The notes under the pieces: generated by a model
Seen by the model: the letters and a program-made list of their open reading frames with translations, nothing else
Told to the model about the DNA's origin: nothing
The model's database searches: none
Shown here: positions 35,746 through 45,400 of the stretch, in pieces
Layout: every line of letters starts with the position of its first letter
Position numbering within the stretch: the first letter of the stretch is position 1
Source: Bacteroidetes bacterium GWF2_29_10
GTDB taxonomy: Bacteria > Bacteroidota > Bacteroidia > Bacteroidales > GWE2-29-8
DNA length: 53,322 nt
Reading direction: 5' to 3'
Assembly (NCBI GenBank): GCA_001768555.1
Contig: MEOD01000068.1
Span: 22,681 to 76,002 of the forward strand
Position numbers and translations under genes: made by a program

Positions 35746-35774
35746 CTCTTAAAAAATTATGACACTATCCAATA

Positions 35775-37103
35775 AAGTGTGTAAACTAAAAAGTATAATT
35801 ATTTAATATTTTAATCTATTTGCAAAAATAATTAAAAATTGATTAAGAATAATACCCCAGTTATTGATAGGCATGCTCCATTTTTTTGTAGCCTCTCTAA
35901 GAGCCAGATAAGTTGACTTTAAGACTGCATCATCTGTTGGGAATGAGAGCTTGTTTTTGGTGTATTTTCTGATTTTTCCATTTAAATTTTCAATAAGATT
36001 AGTAGTGTAAATAATTTTTCTAATTTCCACTGGGAAGTCAAAAAAAGCAGTTAAATTTTCCCAGTTATTTTCCCAGCTTCTAACTGCATATGAATACTTG
36101 TCAGACCATTTTGTTGCAAAGTCATTTAAAGCAGCCTTTGCTGCTTCTTTTGTAGGTGCATTATAAATACCTTTCATGTCTTGTGCAAATACTCTTTTAT
36201 CCTTCCTCACAACGTATTTTGATGCATTTCTGATTTGATGAACAACACATATTTGTGTTGTAGAATCAGGAAAAACATTTTTAATGGTATCTGTAAATCC
36301 ATTCAAATTATCAGTAGCTGTAATTAAAATATCTTCCACCCCTCTTGCTTTCATATCGGTTAGAACTGACATCCAAAAAGCAGCCGATTCATTCCGCCCT
36401 AGCCATAAACCTAATACTTCTTTGTGTCCATCTTTTCGTAAGCCCACAGCAATATAAATTGTTTTATTAATGACTCTTGAATTTTCTCTGACTTTAAATA
36501 CAATACCATCCATCCAAACTATCAGATAAACAGATTCTAATGGACGGTTTTGCCATGCAATAATATCATTACTAACACGGTCCGTAATTCTTGAAATAGT
36601 TGAGGTAGATACATCAAAATTATAAACTTCTCTTATTTGCTGCTCAATATCGCTATTTGACATCCCTTTTGCATAAAGCGAAACAATGACATTTTCAATG
36701 CCTTCAACAATACTTTTTCTTTTAGGCACTATCATTGGATTAAACGTGGAATCACGGTCTCTGGGAACTTGTAATTCAGTTTCCCCAAGTGAAGTCTTCA
36801 CCTTTTTAGTTGTATGCCCATTTCTGTAATTGTTATTTTCAGAAGTTTGGTGCTTATCATAGCCTAAGTGCGCATCTAACTCGCCCTCTAATAATTGTTC
36901 TAATCCCCTTTTTTGAATCTGACTCAAAAAATCATTTAATTCTTGACCTGAATTAAATTGCTTAAAAAAGTCGCTGTTTAATAAATCTTCTTTTTTCATG
37001 TTTTTATGTGTAAAGTTAATAAAAAAGTTATTTCCTAAATTTTTTTCGACCTTTTTGAAGGAGGTCGAAAAAATTTCAGAATAACTTTTTAGTTTACACA
37101 CTT
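35775..37103 (-). mobile_element. IS256-family insertion sequence, complete
   Basis: Perfect 20 bp terminal inverted repeats AAGTGTGTAAACTAAAAAGT (35775-35794) and its complement (37084-37103) enclose one transposase gene. Total length is 1329 bp, normal for the family. The flanking 8-9 bp on the two sides do not match, so no target duplication is visible. The element may be old, or it may have taken part in a rearrangement. The G-poor compositional island ends exactly at its left end. Confidence 0.92.
35803..36999 (-). CDS. IS256-family transposase
   Basis: 398 residues from ATG 36999 ([18 protein letters not shown]); an in-frame start further upstream lies near the inverted repeat and is less likely. 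Mutator-type DDE motifs are present: D in [12 protein letters not shown] in [14 protein letters not shown] with [13 protein letters not shown], and E in [20 protein letters not shown]. The N-terminal [15 protein letters not shown] and [16 protein letters not shown] are diagnostic for the family. The frame is intact, so it may be active. Confidence 0.95.
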   Translation of the reverse strand: MKKEDLLNSDFFKQFNSGQELNDFLSQIQKRGLEQLLEGELDAHLGYDKHQTSENNNYRNGHTTKKVKTSLGETELQVPRDRDSTFNPMIVPKRKSIVEGIENVIVSLYAKGMSNSDIEQQIREVYNFDVSTSTISRITDRVSNDIIAWQNRPLESVYLIVWMDGIVFKVRENSRVINKTIYIAVGLRKDGHKEVLGLWLGRNESAAFWMSVLTDMKARGVEDILITATDNLNGFTDTIKNVFPDSTTQICVVHQIRNASKYVVRKDKRVFAQDMKGIYNAPTKEAAKAALNDFATKWSDKYSYAVRSWENNWENLTAFFDFPVEIRKIIYTTNLIENLNGKIRKYTKNKLSFPTDDAVLKSTYLALREATKKWSMPINNWGIILNQFLIIFANRLKY

Positions 37104-37139
37104 AGTGAGATACTGCTTTTAATAACTATTTTTACAAAC

Positions 37140-40100
37140 CTATAGCTTCGGCTTTACTTCAATTTCCTCATAACCTTCAATAATGTCTCCTACTTTTATA
37201 TCATTAAAGTTATAAATTGTTAAACCACATTCTTGACCAGAAGACACTTCTTTAACATCATCTTTATAACGTTTTAATGTTGATAATTCCCCTGTGTAAG
37301 TAACAATACCATTTCTTATAAGTCGTATTTTGGTGTTTCTATTCATTTTACCATCTAAAACAATACAACCTGCAACCGTTCCTGCTTTTGTTATTTTAAA
37401 TGTTTCCCTAACTTCTACATTACAAACTATTTTTTCTTCTATTTTCGGAGCTAGCATACCTTCCATTGCTGCCTTAATTTCATTTATAGCATTGTAAATA
37501 ATAGAATAAGTTTTTATTTCTATCTTTTCATTTTCTGCCAAACGTCTTGAACTTGGAGTTGGCCTAACTTGAAATCCTATTATTATGGCTTCTGAAGCAG
37601 ATGCTAATAAAACATCTGATTCTATTATCGGACCAACAGCCTTGTGAATAATATTTACCTGAATCTGTTCTGTTGAAAGTTTAATTAATGAATCTGAAAG
37701 AGCTTCTATTGAGCCATCAACATCTCCTTTTACTATAATATTAAGTTCTTTAAAATCTCCTATCGCAATACGTCTTCCTATTTCGTCTAATGTGATATGT
37801 TTTTGTGTTCTTAATCCTTGTTCTCTTTGTAATTGGGTACGTTTGTTAACAATACTCTTCGCTTCCTTCTCATCACTAATGACGTTAAATTTATCTCCAG
37901 ATTGTGGAGCCGAATTAAGACCTAAAATTTGTACAGGTACTGATGGTCCTGCTACATCTACACGCACTCCTCTTTCATTGTACATCGCTTTGATTTTCCC
38001 TAAACAACATCCCGCAACTACTGTATCTCCAACTCTTAACGAACCATTTCTTACTAAAACTGTAGCAACATAACCTCGCCCTTTATCTAATGAAGATTCA
38101 ATCACAGTACCCACTGCATTTTTACCATAATTAGCTTTTAGCTCTAATAACTCTGCCTCTAATAATATTTTATCTAATAATTTATCTACGTTCAATCCTT
38201 GTTTTGCTGAAATTTCTTGCGATTGATATTTACCTCCCCAATCTTCAACTAACAAATTCAGACCCGCCAATTCTTCTTTTATTTTCTCTGGATTAGCTGA
38301 GGGTTTATCTATTTTATTTATTGCAAATACTAAAGGAACTCCTGCAGCTTGAGCATGATTTATCGCTTCTTTTGTTTGTGGCATGACATTGTCATCTGCC
38401 GCAACTACTATAATTGCGATATCGGTTATTTGAGCACCTCTGGCTCTCATTGCTGTAAACGCTTCGTGACCTGGTGTATCTATAAATGTTATTCTTTTCC
38501 CATTTTTTAAAGTAACTTCGTAAGCTCCTATATGTTGGGTTATTCCGCCTGCTTCTCCTGCTATAACATTCGCATTTCTTATATGATCAAGTAATGAGGT
38601 CTTTCCATGATCTACATGACCCATCACTGTAACTATAGGAGAACGATGCTCGTCATCTTCGACATCATCAACTATATCTATTTGCTCTTGTATCTCGGCA
38701 CTAACAAACTCAACCTTATAACCAAATTCTTCTGCAACTATTGATAAAATCTCTGCATTAAGACGCTGATTTATTGATACAAAAAGACCTAATGACATAC
38801 ATGTTGAAATAATCTGTGTGACCTGAACATTTATCATACTCGCTAGCTCACTTACTGTAACAAATTCCGTTACTTTTATTATGTTCTTTTCTTCTTCTAA
38901 TTTATCTAGCTCATCTTGCTGTTGTTTACTTACTGTATCTCTTTTTAATCGTCTATATTTGGATGATTTTGATTTAGCATTATCACTAAGTCTAGCTAAC
39001 GTTTCTTTTATTTGTTTATTTATCTCGTCTTCAGTAAGTTCTGGCTTAGCTACACGATTACTTATATTTTTATTAAATTTATTTTTATCAACAACCTTAC
39101 TTGCAGGTTTTGGACTACTTATTCTACTCTGGCTTCTATCTAAAGGTTTTGCATCATTAGGAGAAGCCTTGATTAATTCTTTAGCAATAAGAACCTTTGG
39201 CTCTTTATTATCAGGAGTTTCTTTTAAATCCTTATTGATTCTCCTTCGCTTCTTTTTCTTATTTATTTTGTAATCCTCTGATGATGCTATAGGTTTCTTC
39301 TCTTTCTTTTCAGGAATAGCCATTTGACCCAATACAGTTGGAGTCTCTAAGTTCTTAACTTTGGTTCTAAAAATATTTGACTCTTTGCTTAGTTCTGTAT
39401 CTGGAACTATTATCTTCTCCTCTTCAATAGCAATCTGTTTTGTAGTTTCTTTTTCTTCTTCAATTAAAATAACCTCTTTTATCGGATTCGCTTCAATTAT
39501 TTCTTCTTTTGGAGTTTCTGATATTTCTTCTTTTGGTTGAACTTCTTCATTCTTTTTACTTTTACTTAGATGAACATCTTTTGTAAGTTCCGTTTTTTCT
39601 TTCGTTTTAGTTGTTGTGTTTTCTGTCTTTTTCTTTTTCTTTTTATTAAGACTTTCCAAATCTAAACTACCTATTTTTTTTATCTTGTTTGACTTATCTT
39701 CAACAACTTCTACTTTAAGCATGTTCTCTTTCTCTGCAACTTCTTCTTTTGGAGATTCTATCTTTACTTCATTATCAGAATCTTTTAATTCTTTAGAAAG
39801 AGGCAACTCTTCTTCTAATATTGTTTCTTTTTTTAGATTAGATGTTGATTTACTTTTTGTTTGAATATCATTTATATTTCCTATAATTTTAGGAGTCTTT
39901 TCTTCCATTTTATGGATAGCCGTATCTTTTATTAGAATTACGGTATCGTCTTTCTCTGGTTTAATTTCTTCTTTAACAGAAGGTGTTTCATCTATAATGA
40001 GCTCTTGTTTTTTTGCAACAACATCTTGCATCTTGGTTGCATGTTCTAATTTTACACTTTTATCCGATTGAAACTCTTTTAAAAGCATTGTATAAACATC

Positions 40101-40229
40101 TTCATCTACTTTTGTATTCGCTGAAACAATAATACTTACACTCTTTTTTGTGAGAAATTGCTGTATATCAGCAAGTGTTATGTTCAACTCCGTTGCAACT
40201 TTTGCGAACCTTTTTGTGCCTTCTGCCAT
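37140..40229 (-). CDS. infB: Translation initiation factor IF-2
   Basis: A 1029-residue GTPase that brings initiator tRNA to the ribosome. The N-terminal IF2_N motif ([21 protein letters not shown]) is followed by a long Lys/Glu-rich linker to about 430, then a second IF2_N ([20 protein letters not shown]). The G domain has GHVDHGKTS near 536, [20 protein letters not shown] and NKIDKP. C-terminal domains with [17 protein letters not shown] follow. The long linker is usual in Bacteroidota. It is the last gene of rimP-nusA-infB; the IS256 element begins 37 bp after its stop, so the operon end was a tolerated insertion site. Confidence 0.97.
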   Translation of the reverse strand: MAEGTKRFAKVATELNITLADIQQFLTKKSVSIIVSANTKVDEDVYTMLLKEFQSDKSVKLEHATKMQDVVAKKQELIIDETPSVKEEIKPEKDDTVILIKDTAIHKMEEKTPKIIGNINDIQTKSKSTSNLKKETILEEELPLSKELKDSDNEVKIESPKEEVAEKENMLKVEVVEDKSNKIKKIGSLDLESLNKKKKKKTENTTTKTKEKTELTKDVHLSKSKKNEEVQPKEEISETPKEEIIEANPIKEVILIEEEKETTKQIAIEEEKIIVPDTELSKESNIFRTKVKNLETPTVLGQMAIPEKKEKKPIASSEDYKINKKKKRRRINKDLKETPDNKEPKVLIAKELIKASPNDAKPLDRSQSRISSPKPASKVVDKNKFNKNISNRVAKPELTEDEINKQIKETLARLSDNAKSKSSKYRRLKRDTVSKQQQDELDKLEEEKNIIKVTEFVTVSELASMINVQVTQIISTCMSLGLFVSINQRLNAEILSIVAEEFGYKVEFVSAEIQEQIDIVDDVEDDEHRSPIVTVMGHVDHGKTSLLDHIRNANVIAGEAGGITQHIGAYEVTLKNGKRITFIDTPGHEAFTAMRARGAQITDIAIIVVAADDNVMPQTKEAINHAQAAGVPLVFAINKIDKPSANPEKIKEELAGLNLLVEDWGGKYQSQEISAKQGLNVDKLLDKILLEAELLELKANYGKNAVGTVIESSLDKGRGYVATVLVRNGSLRVGDTVVAGCCLGKIKAMYNERGVRVDVAGPSVPVQILGLNSAPQSGDKFNVISDEKEAKSIVNKRTQLQREQGLRTQKHITLDEIGRRIAIGDFKELNIIVKGDVDGSIEALSDSLIKLSTEQIQVNIIHKAVGPIIESDVLLASASEAIIIGFQVRPTPSSRRLAENEKIEIKTYSIIYNAINEIKAAMEGMLAPKIEEKIVCNVEVRETFKITKAGTVAGCIVLDGKMNRNTKIRLIRNGIVTYTGELSTLKRYKDDVKEVSSGQECGLTIYNFNDIKVGDIIEGYEEIEVKPKL

Positions 40230-40284
40230 ATTTATTTTTTAAAATCAGCGGTAAAAATACTAATTAATATTTAAATAAAATAAG

Positions 40285-41547
40285 TTATTCAAATTCTTCT
40301 TTTAATACTCTTATAACTTCTATTATCGTTTCTTCTTCTAAATCAGTACGATTTACTAAGTCTTCTACTCCTAAATTGATAACACTCTTTGCTGTATCAC
40401 AGCCTATTTGCTTGAGTTCATCTATAATCCAACTTTCTATCTCATCTCCAAATTCATCTAAATCAACATCATCAACATCTTCATCTGTATCCCTATAAAC
40501 ATCTATCTCATATTCCGTCAATTTACTCGCTAATTTGATATTGTAACCGTTTTTACCTATTGCTAAAGAAACTTGTTCTGGCTTTAAATAAACATCCGCT
40601 TTTAGAACACCTTCTGAGGAAATAATGTTAATAGAAGATATTTTGGCTGGACTTAAAGACCTTGATATATATAACGAGGGATTAGTCGTGTAATTAATTA
40701 CATCTATATTCTCATTCCTTAATTCTCTAACAATACCATGAATACGTGAACCTTTCATTCCTACACATGCTCCTACTGGATCTATTCTATCATCATAAGA
40801 CTCTACCGCAACCTTGGCTCTTTCCCCTGGAACTCGTACTATTTTCTTTATTGTAATTAATCCATCAAATATTTCAGGAACTTCTGTCTCAAATAACTTT
40901 TCTAAAAACAAACTTGATGTCCTCGAAATAATTATTGCAGGACTCCCATTTCGCATTTCTGCATTTATTATTACAGCTCTTAAACTATCTCCTTTTCGAT
41001 AATGGTCTGCTGGTATTTGCTCTGATTTTGGTAAAATTAATTCATTACCATCATCATCCTGAACTATTATTTCTCTTTTTAATACTTGGTAAACTTCTAC
41101 TGTTAATAAATCTCCTATTCTATCTTTATAAAACTTAAATACTTCTTCCTTCTCTATTGATTGTATTTTTGTAGCTAAATTATGTCGTAATGATAATATC
41201 GAACGTCTATCAAAATCATCCATTTGGATTGGCTCGGAAATTTCCTCTCCCAATTCAAAGTCTGGTTCAATTTTTATCGCTTCTGAATAAGGAATCTCTA
41301 AAATCTCATCCTCAAATTCATCATCCTCTACGATTTTCCTATTACGCCAAATCTCTAATGCTCCCCTATCTATATTTATAACGAAATCAATGTTTTCATC
41401 CGTACCATATTTCTTTAAAATCATACTTCTAAATACTTCTTCAAGTATCGACATTAATGTTGTCTTATCTATATTCTTAAACTCCTTAAACTCAGAAAAT
41501 GATTCAACCAAATTTATTCCAGCTTCTTGTATTTTTCCTTTTTTCAT
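40285..41547 (-). CDS. nusA: Transcription termination/antitermination factor NusA
   Basis: A 420-residue protein with an N-terminal RNA-polymerase-binding domain (~1-125), an S1 domain (~135-200; DLLTVEVYQVLKREIIVQD), and two KH domains (~230-345; RVAVESYDDRIDPVGACVGMKGSRI and KPEQVSLAIGKNGYNIKLAS). A short acidic C-terminal helix-hairpin part ends LEEETIIEVIRVLKEEFE. It lacks the second acidic repeat of E. coli NusA, as usual here. It controls pausing and termination. It lies 13 bp after rimP and 55 bp before infB. Confidence 0.96.
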   Translation of the reverse strand: MKKGKIQEAGINLVESFSEFKEFKNIDKTTLMSILEEVFRSMILKKYGTDENIDFVINIDRGALEIWRNRKIVEDDEFEDEILEIPYSEAIKIEPDFELGEEISEPIQMDDFDRRSILSLRHNLATKIQSIEKEEVFKFYKDRIGDLLTVEVYQVLKREIIVQDDDGNELILPKSEQIPADHYRKGDSLRAVIINAEMRNGSPAIIISRTSSLFLEKLFETEVPEIFDGLITIKKIVRVPGERAKVAVESYDDRIDPVGACVGMKGSRIHGIVRELRNENIDVINYTTNPSLYISRSLSPAKISSINIISSEGVLKADVYLKPEQVSLAIGKNGYNIKLASKLTEYEIDVYRDTDEDVDDVDLDEFGDEIESWIIDELKQIGCDTAKSVINLGVEDLVNRTDLEEETIIEVIRVLKEEFE

Positions 41548-41560
41548 CTTAAATTATTTT

Positions 41561-42034
41561 TTAAAATGTTATAACTTCTTTTGCTATATTAATATTTATT
41601 TTATCTATTTTTACAATGCTTACATCTGTAGCCTTTATAGCTTTATTTTTACTTTTGGGCTTAACACTTACCTCCAATAAAATATAATTATCATCAATCC
41701 CAACAACCTTGCCTGTAAAATTTTCATTATCCTTTGTTATAATCTCTAAATATTTTCCTATTCTTTTATTATATTGTCTATCATCAACTATTGCCTCCAT
41801 TAATCCTGGCGATGACACTTCTACATTATAATTTTCTAAAGTTTCTCCTATATTTTTCTTTAAATACCTATGAATATCCGTACACTCTTTTATTGTTATT
41901 GATTTATCATTATCTACACTAATCAAGATATCCTTTGTTCTTGAATTTAATTTTACTGAAATGTAATAATAATAAGTATCTTTAAACTTTTCATCCAAGA
42001 GTTGTTTTATTTGATCTTCTAATTTTATTATCAT
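41561..42034 (-). CDS. rimP: Ribosome maturation factor RimP
   Basis: 157 residues from ATG 42034 (MIIKLEDQIKQLLDEKF). An in-frame ATG at 42073 lies within a strong hairpin and gives a poor N-terminus, so it is rejected. The family pattern includes VSSPGLMEAIVDDRQYNKRIGKYLEI near 85 and the C-terminal SH3-like part FTGKVVGIDDNYILLEV. It helps 30S subunit assembly. First gene of the rimP-nusA-infB operon, preceded by a tRNA-like gene on the same strand, which recalls metY before rimP in E. coli. Confidence 0.9.
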   Translation of the reverse strand: MIIKLEDQIKQLLDEKFKDTYYYYISVKLNSRTKDILISVDNDKSITIKECTDIHRYLKKNIGETLENYNVEVSSPGLMEAIVDDRQYNKRIGKYLEIITKDNENFTGKVVGIDDNYILLEVSVKPKSKNKAIKATDVSIVKIDKININIAKEVITF

Positions 42035-42049
42035 AAAAATATAAACAAT

Positions 42050-42070
42050 AAGGGGGCTTGTAGCCCCCTT
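42050..42070 (-). terminator. GC-rich hairpin between the tRNA-like gene and rimP (terminator or attenuator)
   Basis: A 9 bp stem AAGGGGGCT / AGCCCCCTT with a 3-nt loop, followed on the - strand by TATTGTTTATATTTTT. The T-tract is interrupted. It ends 15 nt before the rimP start, so it could terminate the tRNA-like transcript or attenuate read-through into rimP-nusA-infB. Confidence 0.65.
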
Positions 42071-42092
42071 CATTTCCTTTTAAACTATTTTG

Positions 42093-42167
42093 TTGTCCGA
42101 TTAGGATTCGAACCTAAATCTTTTGGGGAATACCCAAATGTGCTGCCGAAAATTACACAACCGGACA
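42093..42167 (-). tRNA. Gln-like tRNA with aberrant D-loop and anticodon loop, possibly a pseudo-tRNA
   Basis: The - strand folds as acceptor TGTCCGG/TCGGACA (one G-U), D-stem GTG/CAC, anticodon stem TTTGG/CCAAA, and T-arm TTAGG-TTCGAAT-CCTAA. U1-A72 and the GTGTAA...GGCAGCAC D-arm resemble tRNA-Gln. However the 7-nt anticodon loop is GTATTCC, which reads AUU instead of UUG and has C at position 37, and the D-loop carries about four extra nucleotides. CCA is not encoded. All stems are intact, so it may still fold. Whether it is charged, and with what, cannot be told. It lies upstream of rimP on the same strand. Confidence 0.6.
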
Positions 42168-42494
42168 AGAATTATTTTGCAAAGATATACAAAAATATTA
42201 AAAACAAAAAAAAATATTAATTTTTGAGATTTTATTTTTTGTTAATTTATTTAAACACTATACATAATCATCGTATTTATTAAAATGGTAGTTTTACTAT
42301 TAGAAATTTGTAATAAAACTTTTTTTATAATAATTCGTAAAATAGCAATAATTTTTTATTTATTTATAAATAATTATATTGGGTTTGATCACATTTGTTT
42401 TTAATTTCTAACATGAATGGTTTTTTTTAATATAAATCAATTATTCCAATTAATATTATTATTTTTGAGTTTTAATTTAGTATAAAATTTAATA

Positions 42495-45400
42495 ATGAAA
42501 AAACTAACTATTATTAGAGTATTAACTATTATAGTATTAAATTTATATTTTGTATTTGTTTCTTTATGCCAATTTACAGATTATGATAAGGCTAATGCAT
42601 TTTATGATCAAAACCAATATGAAGAAGCTATTCCTTATTTTCTAAATGTAACAAAAACAGGAAACAAAAAAGACAGGATTGACGCAAGTGACAAACTAGC
42701 TACATGTTATAGGATTGTAGGTCAATTTGATGAATCTATTGTTTGGTATGAGAAACTTATTAAGCAAGACAAAAAAAATCCTGATTACGTTAAGAAATAT
42801 GCTATATCATTAAAAAATGCGTCACGATTTGATGATGCTATTAAGGAATTAGAGAAATATCAAAAGATGTCGCCAACGGACCCCATGTCACAAAATTTAA
42901 TAGAATCATGTAAATTAGCAGAGAAATGGCTATCAGAATCATTAATGAATCCTGAATACGTAGTAAAGTTGAATGAATTAATGACAACTTCCGCATCGGA
43001 GTACTCCCCTGTATTTTATAATAATAAAGTTGTATTTACGTCGAACAGAGAAGGAGCGACAAAAAAGCTAATAGATATAACAGGAACTGGGGATGAGGTA
43101 TTAAATGATTTATATATTGCAGACGTATATGCAGACCCTCCGACTCTAAATAATTTAAAAGAAGTAAATACTTTTAATCAGGAAGGACCTTCTACTTTTA
43201 GCGCAGATGGTAAACAAATGTTTTTCACTACTACAGTAAGAGGAAGTCGAGATAAAAAGACAAATGAAATTAAAACTACATTGCAAATATGGCATAGATA
43301 TAAAGATTCACAAGGGACATGGTCAAAAGCAGCAAACATTCTAAAGTTTAACAGTTTTGATTATTCTATAGGTCATCCAACGTTATCAGAAGATGGGAAA
43401 AAGTTGTTTTTTATGTCAGATATGCCAAGCGGTTTTGGAGGAGCAGACATCTATATGAGCGCTTATGATGAAATAAAAAAAGAATGGGGAATGCCAGAAA
43501 ATTTAGGAGATAATGTTAATTCTTCGGGGAATGAACTATTCCCTTTCATATATCAAAATAACATGTTGTTTTTTTCCTCTGATTTTCATCCAGGTATGGG
43601 TCGATTAGATATATTTTTATCAAAATTTGAAAATAATCAATGGAGTACTTGTGAGAATCTAAAACCACCGATAAATACAGTTAGTGATGATTTTGGGATA
43701 TGCATAGATCCAGAAAGTTTTAGAGGTTTTTATAGTACCGACCATTTTGAAGATCAAAGGAAACTAGACAATATAAGAAGTTTTATCAAAAAAGAGCCTT
43801 TTTTATTGGTTTTTAATGGTAATATCTTTCAGATAAAAGACCAAGCATTGTATGATGGAATAAATTTCTATATGACGGAAGAAGAATCCAATGTAATGGA
43901 CTATAATTTTAAACCAGAAAATGGACAATATAAATTATTATTGCCTAATAATGTTAGATATAGACTTGATGTTAGGGAAGGGATGATGCGAAAAGACTTT
44001 TTAAGTATAGTATATTATGAAAATAAAGAAGAAAATAAAGTAAAAATTAAAATAGAAGCTAATCAGCAAAATCAAGATCAATTTAAAGTAAAAGGCTATT
44101 TAACAATAGTTAATTCTAATGACTCAATTAAAGATCCAATTATTGGCGCAACTATTAGCTTAGTGTCTAATAATACTTTAATAGAAAAAACAACATCAGG
44201 AAATGAAGGAATATATAAATTTAAAACACCTTTAGAAAAAGATAAAAATTATCTAATAATTAGCGAAGGAGGGAAACTTTTTGTTAAAGAAAGGGTTATA
44301 GACTTATATGGAATTGTATCTAACAATACAAAGCCTTTAGAAAATATTACTTTAGAAATTTATGCTATTGATAGTATAAATAATAGATTAATAGATAAAA
44401 TACAAACAAATGAACATGGAGAATACTCATACAAACTTCAACCTGAAAATAACTATAAAATAGTTGTTAATAATGAAAAATATAAACCCGAAACTATAGA
44501 AATTTCAACAATAGGACGAAAACCATTTGCTAAAATAGAAGAAAATATAAAGCTAAAAAGTAATATGCCTGAAGTTATTGTGAAAGGTAATGTATTTGAC
44601 AAAGAGGGAGCGCCTATAAACGAAGCTAATGTAAAAATTTCAGAAAATAATAACCTTTTATCTGAATCAAAAACTATTGATAACTTTATAAACATTTCGT
44701 TAGAATTAAACAAAGAATATAAAATATCTATAGAAAAAGAAAACTACATTACTCAAGAAATAATGATAAAAACAATAGATGATAAAGAAATAAATCTCCC
44801 AAAAGTCATCTTAGACACTGATAAAAAAGCACTAAAAGCATTAAAAGATAAATCATTGGATATAAATGGGACTGTTGAATCCAATGGAGTAAAATTAGCA
44901 AATGTATATATAGATATAAAAAAAGATGGTAAATTAGAAGAAACCTTAAAAACAGATAGTTTAGGGAATTTTAGTACATCTATAACTAAAGGTTTTGAAA
45001 ATGAATATTACTTGAGCTTTGAAAAAGCTAATTACGAGCCATTAGAATTAAAGATAAACAAAAATAATAAGGATACAATAAAAATAGTTTCGTTAATTGA
45101 GAAGACTATAATTGAGTTACCAAAGCCTAAAAATACGGATTCTAGTTTAACTATAAATGAGCCCAAAATAGAAGCAGTTCCACAAACAGAAATAATAGAG
45201 GTTCAACCAGAAACAGTAGATACAGTTTCTCAAACAGAAATAGTAGAGGTTCAACCAGGAACAATAGATACAGTTTCTCAAACAGAAATAGTAGAAACTC
45301 AACCAGAAACAGCAATTGAATATGAATGCTCAGTTGTACATGCAGTAGACAATAATAGTCCTATAGATAATTGTTTGATAAGAATTATTTCTGATGGAGA

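Noticed and set aside
38881-39864. + strand open frames rich in Phe, Leu and Ser
   Set aside because: They are the complement of the Lys/Glu-rich linker of IF-2, a common artefact.
42035-42073. Longer N-terminus for RimP from ATG 42073
   Set aside because: That ATG lies beside the GC-rich hairpin, and the added residues do not match the family start.
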